The translations under genes were made by a program, and so were the position numbers. This document shows positions 1 to 5,560 of a stretch of DNA of 6,786 nucleotides, one piece after another (positions within the stretch are counted from its first letter, which is position 1; every line of letters starts with the position of its first letter). The DNA comes from Rikenella microfusus (GTDB lineage Bacteria; Bacteroidota; Bacteroidia; Bacteroidales; SZUA-534). Where the stretch lies: assembly GCA_020719105.1 (NCBI GenBank), contig DYQV01000132.1, positions 1 through 6,786 on the forward strand, written 5' to 3'. The notes under the pieces were generated by a model. The model did no database searches, was not told where the DNA came from, and saw only the letters and a list, made by a program, of their open reading frames with translations.

Positions 1-142
1 AAATTAAAAATGGATTTCACTTTTCAAAAATAGCATGAATTTTTCACAAAAAGGAGACGAAGATTTATTAATTATTGCAACTTTTATGCATTAAATTAGA
101 GTTGAAATCTAATTCGGAAATAGTGCTCTTTCTATGTAATAA
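1..142. other. AT-rich region with no supportable gene
   Basis: All frames are interrupted by stops, and the only start-led reading (from 10) ends after a few codons. The stretch probably contains decayed remains of the histidine kinase whose tail lies at 143-250, but no kinase motif can be aligned with confidence. No hairpin, promoter or repeat was found. Confidence 0.5.
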
Positions 143-250
143 TTTATACTTTCTAAAGAATTTGTCGAAAAACAAGGTGGGACTGTTTGGGTAGAAAGTG
201 AATTGGGAAAAGGCAGCGATTTTAAATTTACCTTGCCCATTTTATCCTAA
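143..250 (+). pseudogene. C-terminal remnant of a sensor histidine kinase
   Basis: Reading codons from 155, the sequence encodes KEFVEKQGGTVWVESELGKG followed by SDFKFTLPILS and a TAA stop at 248-250. This is the standard end of the HATPase_c domain: the helix after the G2 box, the GG(T/K)(I/V)W(V)ESE strand, the GKGS turn and the final FTLP strand. Upstream the frame is closed by two stops at 137-142, and no N box, G1 box, DHp helix or sensor domain is visible in positions 1-142. Positions 123-137 in another frame read VLFLC, which resembles the GLxLC end of a G2 box, so a small insertion (about 17 bp, 138-154) may have broken the gene. Alternatively, 144-154 may be LYLS with one base lost. 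Family identity is fairly secure; the exact nature of the lesion is inference. It is unlikely to be functional. Confidence 0.62.
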
Positions 251-287
251 AATTGCCGAAGAATTATCCCGGAAATAAAAATAAAAA

Positions 288-450
288 AAGAATGTCTAAA
301 AAGAAGATTTTACCACAAAGAACACAAAGAATACGCAAAGTGCACAAAGTTTAATGTGCGGATAAATAAACCTTTGCGTTCTTAGTGATCCCTAATGCTC
401 GGGATTGCGACCTATGTAGTTATACTTTTTTTAACTTTTTAGACAGCCTC
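288..450. repeat. MITE-like dispersed repeat, copy 1, with terminal inverted repeats
   Basis: An 11-bp perfect terminal inverted repeat frames this element: TGTCTAAAAAG at 293-303 and CTTTTTAGACA at 435-445. The right end continues outward as GCCTC, the complement of GAGGC, matching the GAGAC seen at the left end of copy 2; the left end of this copy has lost that match. Inside is a second, imperfect inverted repeat, ACCACAAAGAACACAAAG (312-329) against 372-389, pairing at 15 of 18 positions, and a short ATCCC/GGGAT stem (388-392, 401-405). There is no coding capacity. Positions 293-377 align without gaps to 6702-6786: 45 of 48 bases match in the first part and about 24 of 37 in the second. 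It lies about 20 bp beyond the ettA stop, so its hairpin may help end ettA transcription. Outer limits and any target duplication are uncertain. Confidence 0.7.
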
Positions 451-469
451 ATTTTAAATCTATTAAATT

Positions 470-2146
470 CTATTTTGTAAGTTTTTTATAACGGATTCGG
501 GTTGGACCTTCATCACCCAACCTTTTTTTCTTGTTTATTTCATAATCGGAGTACGAACCTTCGAAAAAATACACCTGTGAATTACCCTCAAAAGCTAGAA
601 TATGAGTGGCAATTCGGTCTAGGAACCATCGGTCGTGCGATATTACCACGGCACAGCCGGCAAATCCTTCCAAGCCTTCTTCCAAGGCACGTAACGTATT
701 TATGTCAATATCGTTGCTGGGTTCATCGAGCAGTAAAACGTTAGCTTCCGATTTAAGTGTCATGGCAAGGTGCAAGCGGTTACGCTCACCTCCGGAAAGC
801 ACTCCGGCTTTCTTTTCCTGATCGGCACCTACAAAATTAAACCTTGATAGATAGGCACGGGCATTAATAAACCGTCCACCCACTTTAACTTCTTCCAATC
901 CATCGGCAATAATTTGGTAAACCGATTTTTCAGGGTCAATCTCAGCATGACTCTGATCCACATAGCCTAATTTCACCGTCTCTCCTACCGAAAATGTTCC
1001 GGAATCAACTGTATCATGGCCCATAATCAGCCGGAACAGGGTAGTTTTACCGGCACCGTTGGGACCAATAACTCCAACAATGCCGTTGGGAGGCAGTACA
1101 AACTCCAAATCTTCGAACAATAGTTTATCGCCAAATGCTTTGCTTACCTTGTGGGCTTCAATAACCTTCCCTCCTAATCGTGGGCCATTTGGAATAAATA
1201 TTTCCAGTTTTAATTCTTTATCTTTAGAGTCTTCGTTCAATAATTTATCATAAGCTCCCAAACGGGCTTTTTGCTTGGCTTGACGAGCTTTTGGTGCCAT
1301 CCGGACCCATTCCAACTCACGTTCTAAGGTTTTTCGGCGTTTGCTTTCGGTTTTCTCTTCTTGAGCCAAACGGGCACTTTTTTGCTCTAACCAAGAACTG
1401 TAATTTCCTTTCCAAGGAATTCCTTCACCCCTATCCAATTCAAGAATCCAACCAGCTACATTATCAAGAAAATACCGGTCGTGCGTTATGGCAATTACGG
1501 TGCCTTTATATTGCTGTAAGTGTTGCTCCAACCATTGAACCGATTCGGCATCCAAATGATTGGTTGGTTCATCGAGCAGCAATATTTCGGGCTCCTGAAG
1601 CAACAAGCGACATAAAGCCACCCGACGGCGCTCACCCCCAGAAAGGTTTTCAATTTTCCAATCAGCAGGTGGGCAACGCAAGGCATCCATGGCGCGTTCC
1701 AATTTATTATCCAATTCCCAAGCATTGTTTTGGTCGAGCAACTCCGTTAATACTCCCTGTCGGTCGATGAGCTGGTTCATTTCAGCGTCGCTCATGGGCT
1801 CGGCAAATTTCATATTCAACGCTTCGTATTCCTTTAATAAGGCCACTACTTCAGCAGTACCTTCTTCTACAATTTCGCGCACTGTTTTTTGTCCATCGAG
1901 TTTTGGATCCTGTTCCAACATTCCAACTTTATAACCGGGCGAGAAAACCACTTCCCCTTGGAAGCTCTTTTCCATCCCAGCAATAATCTTCAACAAGGTT
2001 GATTTTCCAGAACCATTCAATCCTATGATACCAATCTTTGCTCCATAGAAAAAAGACAGGTAAATATTGTTTAAAACTCGCTTTTGTGGCGGATAAGTCT
2101 TGCCAACTCCCACCATCGAAAATATTATTTTCTTATCGTCTGCCAT
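470..2146 (-). CDS. ettA: Energy-dependent translational throttle protein EttA (ABC-F ATPase)
   Basis: A soluble ABC-F protein with two nucleotide-binding domains and no membrane segment. In the known family EttA binds the ribosomal E site and gates the first peptide-bond step according to the ATP/ADP ratio. Seen here at 558 residues, close to the usual ~555: Walker A GLNGSGKST (42-50), an arm insertion about 95-140, signature LSGGE (168-172), Walker B ILLLDEPTNHLD (188-199) and switch His222. The P-site tRNA interaction linker (about 245-325) contains ELEWVRMAPKARQAKQKARL. The second domain has Walker A GPNGAGKTT (361-369), LSGGE (450-454), LLLDEPSNDID (471-481) and His504. The tail RIRYKKLTK is typical of EttA and argues against other ABC-F groups, including antibiotic-resistance types. 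The ATG start gives the expected N terminus directly before the first ABC core. It is transcribed alone, behind the 2251-2291 terminator. The second Walker B has PSNDID where PTNDLD is usual, a mild substitution. Confidence 0.96.
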   Translation of the reverse strand: MADDKKIIFSMVGVGKTYPPQKRVLNNIYLSFFYGAKIGIIGLNGSGKSTLLKIIAGMEKSFQGEVVFSPGYKVGMLEQDPKLDGQKTVREIVEEGTAEVVALLKEYEALNMKFAEPMSDAEMNQLIDRQGVLTELLDQNNAWELDNKLERAMDALRCPPADWKIENLSGGERRRVALCRLLLQEPEILLLDEPTNHLDAESVQWLEQHLQQYKGTVIAITHDRYFLDNVAGWILELDRGEGIPWKGNYSSWLEQKSARLAQEEKTESKRRKTLERELEWVRMAPKARQAKQKARLGAYDKLLNEDSKDKELKLEIFIPNGPRLGGKVIEAHKVSKAFGDKLLFEDLEFVLPPNGIVGVIGPNGAGKTTLFRLIMGHDTVDSGTFSVGETVKLGYVDQSHAEIDPEKSVYQIIADGLEEVKVGGRFINARAYLSRFNFVGADQEKKAGVLSGGERNRLHLAMTLKSEANVLLLDEPSNDIDINTLRALEEGLEGFAGCAVVISHDRWFLDRIATHILAFEGNSQVYFFEGSYSDYEINKKKRLGDEGPTRIRYKKLTK

Positions 2147-2171
2147 AATTGCTATACATTAAATCAAGCCA

Positions 2172-2179
2172 CAAAATTA
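2172..2179 (-). promoter_or_regulatory. Candidate Bacteroidota -7 box for ettA
   Basis: On the minus strand this reads TAATTTTG, matching TAnnTTTG. It would put the transcript start some 15-20 bases ahead of the ettA ATG, downstream of the terminator of the preceding gene. No TTG -33 element lies at the usual distance, so support rests on the -7 box and position only. Confidence 0.4.
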
Positions 2180-2250
2180 TAAAATAGTTTGGTACCCTAA
2201 GGTAATAGGTAAATTAAAAACTCTCCAAAAGCTTGTTTTTGTTATTGATA

Positions 2251-2291
2251 TTCCAATAAAAAAGCCCGATGACCGGGCTTTTTTATTGGAA
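2251..2291. terminator. Perfect 18-bp palindromic terminator, works in either direction
   Basis: The arm TTCCAATAAAAAAGCCCG (2251-2268) is perfectly complementary to 2274-2291, with a 5-base loop (2269-2273). The GC core GCCCG/CGGGC is flanked by A6 and T6 tracts, so on the minus strand it reads as a stem followed by a T run, five bases past the TAA stop of the 2297-3169 gene. It should end that gene's transcript and isolate ettA. The symmetry means it could also stop plus-strand transcripts. Confidence 0.93.
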
Positions 2292-2296
2292 CACTA

Positions 2297-3169
2297 TTAT
2301 TTTTTCTTTTTGGCTTTAGCCAGTTTCTTGAAATCCTTAGCCAGCAGGGCATCAGGAGCTTTATCGTTTATCATATGCCAAGCAAAGTAATACAATTTGG
2401 CATCTGATGCACCCACAATTGTTTTAAAGCAACGGGCTTTTCTTTTGGAACCCTCAGGACCCACTTTATGTAAAAAAACCACATTCTCCTCCCGTTTATC
2501 AATAGCAGATTCAATTTCTTCACGGGTTACTATTTTTACCGGATAAGGATAGATTGCCTTGATTTTGGCTTCCGAATTTATCTCCTTAGGTAAATCTTCT
2601 TTGGTTAAATACAGTGTTTTATCCTTTACATCAGCAGTCAAGTTCTTATAGTAATAGCTAACGGATTTTTTACCGGTAGTAATCTCTGGATGTGCTTGTG
2701 TTAAAAGTATATGATTCTGCAAAAAGAGACAAAGCATTCCCAATTTATAGGAGTAAGTGTCTTCTTCAACATCAGCGTAAGCAATAGGTACTGAAGCTAT
2801 ATCGGGCATTTGACGTACAAACTCATAATTACCGCCCAATTGCACACACAGGTATTTATATTTTGCTTTTGTTTCATCTTTTTCGTAAAACTCTGTGTTA
2901 ACAATTAAAAATGATTTGTTTGGGTCTTTTCGGGCAATTTCAAACTCGTCGGTCGAAAAAGTTACAAATTCATATTTTGTAAGAGTCCAATGCTTTTCAA
3001 CGGTTTCTTTAATAATTGAATTGTACATCAACATGGGATTATTTTCAAGCACCACGTATGTAGTTGATTTAAGAAATTGTTCAATTTGCTCCGGCGTTCC
3101 AACCGTTTGTTGAGCTTTTAAACTCATAAAAAGAGTTATTAAAACAAGGCTAATTCCAATTTTTTTCAT
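2297..3169 (-). CDS. Secreted protein of unknown function, 290 aa
   Basis: I do not recognise a named family. The first 19 residues form a clear Sec signal peptide: MKK, a hydrophobic core ISLVLITLF, then LKA with likely cleavage before QQ at residue 20. There is no lipobox cysteine and no further membrane segment, so a periplasmic or exported location is inferred. The mature part looks like a single mixed alpha/beta globular protein. It has a start rich in hydrophobic residues (TTYVVLENNPMLMYNSIIKE, 36-55), a strand-like KSFLIVNTEFYEKD (85-98), LCVQLGG (107-113), LCLFLQNHI (146-154) and a C-terminal block with YYFAWHMINDKAP (260-272). It ends in a lysine-rich tail (KAKKKK). No catalytic motif or metal site stands out. 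The general look resembles conserved Bacteroidota proteins of unknown role. A strong terminator follows at once, so it is monocistronic. The ATG is chosen because it opens the signal peptide. Confidence 0.88.
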   Translation of the reverse strand: MKKIGISLVLITLFMSLKAQQTVGTPEQIEQFLKSTTYVVLENNPMLMYNSIIKETVEKHWTLTKYEFVTFSTDEFEIARKDPNKSFLIVNTEFYEKDETKAKYKYLCVQLGGNYEFVRQMPDIASVPIAYADVEEDTYSYKLGMLCLFLQNHILLTQAHPEITTGKKSVSYYYKNLTADVKDKTLYLTKEDLPKEINSEAKIKAIYPYPVKIVTREEIESAIDKREENVVFLHKVGPEGSKRKARCFKTIVGASDAKLYYFAWHMINDKAPDALLAKDFKKLAKAKKKK

Positions 3170-3209
3170 CGTTCTATTTTTAAGGTTACTAATTGATGGC
3201 TAATTTAAA

Positions 3210-3217
3210 CAAATTTA
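3210..3217 (-). promoter_or_regulatory. Candidate Bacteroidota -7 box for the 2297-3169 gene
   Basis: The minus strand reads TAAATTTG, a full match to TAnnTTTG, about 40 bases ahead of the start codon. This leaves a short leader of roughly 30-35 bases. No clear TTG lies at the -33 position. No convincing terminator for the upstream gene was found between 3218 and 3342. Confidence 0.42.
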
Positions 3218-3342
3218 GTGGAAACAAGTTTTAAGCAGATTGAATAAATAATTATTTTTATTTTCACAAAAATCATGAATTGCCTTCACTGTTTTAAAAA
3301 AAACTCTGCGCTACATTAAGGCTGAAATTAGCAATTGAGAAT

Positions 3343-4035
3343 CTATTCAATGGGTATATACAGTGGATGTTTTTCATTAAATTTCCTTAGGTATAAAAAT
3401 TTCATCTGGTTTTGTTTTTTTGAACTCAGTGCATTGAATTCATCATAAAGAACCTGATCGGACATTAAAAAAACCAAAATATTATCAACGGAATACTCTA
3501 CAACTTTTCCCGATTCAAAATCCATGACAAATTGGTAAATTTCAGTGCGGGTTGTTGTTGAAGGCATGGTGTACGGCGAGTAACCATAGGATGGATTGTA
3601 ATATCGATCCTCGTAAACAGTAATGGAAGCAATAAAATGACAAATTGCCCCAACTACTGGAATACGATTAAAATCATCGCCCCAATTAACATAAATGGAG
3701 CCCCTCCGACAAAATCCCCAAAGGTTTTTAACCTCAATTTCTTTTTTAATGCCAAATTGATCGAAATAAACCACTTTCTCCTCGTTTAGTAATTTGTTGA
3801 AAAAATCAAAATCCGATTTGTTGTATTTCGAAATTATATATTTAACAGGTACTGGATTGTTATTTAGAAGCTGACTGTGCGATAAGTACAATCCATCTTT
3901 AAACCGGAAGCCAGAAGTATATTTCACCAATTTAATACTGTCTTGCTGGCTAAAAACAGCATTACAAACTAAACTGAGTATTATGGCTACTAACCCTTTA
4001 ACAATGATTTTCTTAAAGTAACTGGTTTTACACAT
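3343..4035 (-). CDS. Secreted protein of unknown function, 230 aa
   Basis: I do not recognise a named family. The N terminus is a Sec signal peptide: basic start with KK (8-9), hydrophobic core IIVKGLVAIILSLVCNAV, likely cleavage after VFS before QQ (30-31). Cys24 lies within the hydrophobic region, but the residue before it is Val and the lipobox is poor, so a lipoprotein is unlikely. After a short linker comes FRFKDGLYLSHSQLLNNNPVP (44-64), then a FDQFG-type strand region (91-95). A GSIYVNWGDDFNRIPVVGA segment (112-130) follows, then a Tyr/Pro-rich stretch (141-156) and a segment on which the chain closes, with MDFESGKVVEYSVDNILVFL (171-190). No enzyme motif is seen. The chain could be a small beta-rich envelope protein. 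The ATG is the only in-frame start that yields a signal peptide. It is unrelated in sequence to the 2297-3169 product, although both are secreted and adjacent. Confidence 0.85.
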   Translation of the reverse strand: MCKTSYFKKIIVKGLVAIILSLVCNAVFSQQDSIKLVKYTSGFRFKDGLYLSHSQLLNNNPVPVKYIISKYNKSDFDFFNKLLNEEKVVYFDQFGIKKEIEVKNLWGFCRRGSIYVNWGDDFNRIPVVGAICHFIASITVYEDRYYNPSYGYSPYTMPSTTTRTEIYQFVMDFESGKVVEYSVDNILVFLMSDQVLYDEFNALSSKKQNQMKFLYLRKFNEKHPLYIPIE

Positions 4036-4138
4036 GTGGCATGATTCCGTAATAAAAATTGAAACTCTTAAAATTATTTAAAAACTTTGATACTAAGTCA
4101 TAATGAAGAGTACAAAAAAAACAATTGATATTTTAAGT

Positions 4139-4151
4139 TTTGCATTGCAAA
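4139..4151. promoter_or_regulatory. Inverted repeat in the divergent promoter region
   Basis: TTTGCA-T-TGCAAA is a perfect inverted repeat with one central base. It overlaps the TTG of the plus-strand promoter (4145-4147) and the minus-strand -7 box (4148-4155), so a protein bound here could affect both directions. That is inference; it could also be a chance result of promoter-like sequence. Confidence 0.35.
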
Positions 4152-4176
4152 TATAGCCTACTAATGTATATTTTTG
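4145..4176 (+). promoter_or_regulatory. Bacteroidota-type promoter for the MscS-family gene
   Basis: TTG at 4145-4147 is followed after 21 bases by TATTTTTG at 4169-4176, which fits the TTG-N(19-22)-TAnnTTTG pattern of the phylum's main sigma factor. The predicted transcript start is near 4183, giving a leader of roughly 58 bases. No Shine-Dalgarno is seen before the ATG, as is usual in the phylum. Confidence 0.6.
4148..4155 (-). promoter_or_regulatory. Candidate -7 box for the 3343-4035 gene
   Basis: The minus strand reads TATATTTG, a full TAnnTTTG match, but no TTG lies at the expected distance upstream. The leader would be about 105 bases. It overlaps the plus-strand promoter region, making the two divergent start sites close neighbours. 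Confidence 0.33.
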
Positions 4177-4240
4177 CGAATTGATTTTAAAACTAAAAAA
4201 AATACAACTAACTAGCGAGTAACTTATAAAACTTCAATTT

Positions 4241-5461
4241 ATGAATCCACTTATTGAAACTTATTATCATTGGCTGGTGGCTCATGGTTTATCGGAGGGT
4301 ATCGCCAATTTAATTCGCATTGGAACGCTGATTGTAGGTATCTTTATTTTATGCTTAATTGCTCATCTGGTAGCCCGGCAATTTATTGTGCATTTTATTG
4401 CCAATATAGTAAAGCGCAGTAAAAACCAATGGGATGATATCATCTTAGAGCGAGGTGTTTTCAACCGTATGGCTCATTTTGCACCTGCCTTGGTATTGTA
4501 TTTAAGTACCAATGCACTGCTTTCTGAATTTCCGAAATGGGTAATTTTTGTTCACTCCGCCATTTACATTTATATGACCATTGCAACCATGGTTGTTTTA
4601 GTTTCATTTACAAAAGCCCTTCATGAGATTTATCTGCAATCAGATATTTCAAAAAACAGACCTATTAAAGGGTATATTCAATTGGTTAATATTTTTATCA
4701 TTTTCATTGGTGTAATTCTTATTATTTCCTTCTTAACAGGAAGTTCTCCAGGTAAACTACTTGCCGGACTTGGAGCTTTGGCTGCTGTTTTATTGTTGAT
4801 ATTCAAAGACACCATTCTGGGTTTGACTGCCAGCGTTCAGCTTTCGGCCAATAAAATGCTTAAAATTGGCGATTATATTGAAATGCCCAGCAGTAAAGCT
4901 GATGGAACTGTAGTTGAAATTACATTGAATACGGTAAAAGTGCAAAATGCCGATAACACAGTAGTAACAATTCCTACTTATTCATTGGTTTCAAACTCAT
5001 TTTCGAATTGGAGGGAAATGGGTGATTATGGGGGCCGACGGATTAAAAGATCCATATTTATTGATTTAAATACAGTAAAGTTTATAACCAAAGAGACTGC
5101 CGATGACTACATAAAATCGATTAATTCCATTCCTTTTATCAAAACAGGTCAAGTATCGAATCATGATGGGACTAAACAACTGACCAATTTAGGTTTATTC
5201 AGAATGTATGTTGAGGATTATTTACGTAAAAATCCAAATATTAATCAGAATCTTACTTTAGTAGTTCGTTATTTGCAACCTACTGACAATGGAATTCCGC
5301 TTGAAGTTTATGCCTTTACAAATGAAGTACGCTTAGCAAAATATGAAGAGGTTCAATCGGAATTATTCGAACATATCATATCATTAGTAACCCATTTCGA
5401 ACTAAGGGTATTTCAAAATCCATCGGGATATAATTTAGAAAAAATAGGAGTAAAACTTTAA
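4241..5461 (+). CDS. ybdG: MscS-family mechanosensitive channel, YbdG (MscM) type
   Basis: An inner-membrane channel that, by family, opens under membrane tension to release solutes during osmotic downshock. At 406 residues it is close to E. coli YbdG (about 415). Hydrophobic segments lie at about 23-45, 78-95, 100-125 and 146-168, followed by the pore-lining helix (about 172-199), rich in Gly, Ala and Leu. The cytoplasmic part carries the YbdG hallmarks: LKIGDYIEMP (207-216), TVKVQNADNTVVTIPTYSLV (231-250), NWREMGDYGGRRIKRSI (256-272), LTNLGLFRMYVEDYLRKNPN (314-333), LQPTDNGIPLEVYAF (345-359) and LRVFQNPSG near the end. These resemble YbdG much more than short MscS, which lacks the YbdG insertions. 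Its own promoter lies upstream and a weak hairpin downstream, so it appears to be transcribed alone. The ATG agrees with the start of the first membrane segment. The symbol is by similarity; conductance is not shown. Confidence 0.92.
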   Translation: MNPLIETYYHWLVAHGLSEGIANLIRIGTLIVGIFILCLIAHLVARQFIVHFIANIVKRSKNQWDDIILERGVFNRMAHFAPALVLYLSTNALLSEFPKWVIFVHSAIYIYMTIATMVVLVSFTKALHEIYLQSDISKNRPIKGYIQLVNIFIIFIGVILIISFLTGSSPGKLLAGLGALAAVLLLIFKDTILGLTASVQLSANKMLKIGDYIEMPSSKADGTVVEITLNTVKVQNADNTVVTIPTYSLVSNSFSNWREMGDYGGRRIKRSIFIDLNTVKFITKETADDYIKSINSIPFIKTGQVSNHDGTKQLTNLGLFRMYVEDYLRKNPNINQNLTLVVRYLQPTDNGIPLEVYAFTNEVRLAKYEEVQSELFEHIISLVTHFELRVFQNPSGYNLEKIGVKL

Positions 5462-5486
5462 CAGTGTATTAACAATTGTTTTAATG

Positions 5487-5511
5487 AAGCCTATTACGGG
5501 CTTTATACAAT
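5487..5511 (+). terminator. Weak hairpin after the channel gene
   Basis: AAGCCT (5487-5492) can pair with GGGCTT (5498-5503) around a 5-base loop, and a T-rich stretch starts at 5511. The stem is only six pairs, including one G-U, and the T run is separated by TATACAA, so termination would be partial at best. Confidence 0.35.
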
Positions 5512-5523
5512 TTTTTATCTTTG
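5494..5523 (+). promoter_or_regulatory. Candidate promoter for the DUF1573 gene
   Basis: TATCTTTG at 5516-5523 is a perfect TAnnTTTG -7 box. A TTA (5494-5496) sits 19 bases upstream, where TTG would be expected, so the -33 element is weak. The predicted transcript start is near 5530, leaving a leader of about 30 bases before the ATG at 5561. The promoter overlaps the weak terminator of the gene before it. Confidence 0.55.
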
Positions 5524-5560
5524 CACTTTCCAAGTAGTAATAGAATTAATAAATAGGTAT

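Noticed and set aside
312..350. Short CACAAAG-type tandem units suggesting a CRISPR or microsatellite
   Set aside because: The units are irregular, about 9-11 bases long with no spacers, and belong to the inner arm of the MITE-like repeat.
1495..1725. Minus-strand alternative frame of 76 codons inside ettA
   Set aside because: It overlaps the arm, signature and Walker B region of ettA in another frame and has no recognisable feature.
1291..1770. Plus-strand open frame of 159 codons, and several shorter plus-strand frames between 502 and 1934
   Set aside because: They lie antisense to ettA, whose full-length motif-complete product is certain; their translations show no domain pattern and look like shadow frames.
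470..2146. Possible ribosome-protection antibiotic-resistance ABC-F protein
   Set aside because: Length, arm insertion, linker motif and the RIRYKKLTK tail are those of EttA; resistance ABC-Fs have a different interdomain linker and usually lack this arm.
3298..3342. Possible terminator for the 3343-4035 gene around the T-rich minus-strand run near 3298-3303
   Set aside because: No stem longer than three or four pairs precedes the T run, so an intrinsic terminator is not supported.
3343..4035. Lipoprotein lipobox around Cys24
   Set aside because: The residue before the cysteine is Val rather than Gly, Ala or Ser, and a better type I cleavage site (VFS before QQ) follows.
2297..4035. The two secreted orphans as a toxin-immunity or two-component secreted pair
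   Set aside because: They have a 173-bp spacer, a separate -7 box and no shared motif; both have signal peptides, and no toxin-like or immunity-like feature is visible.
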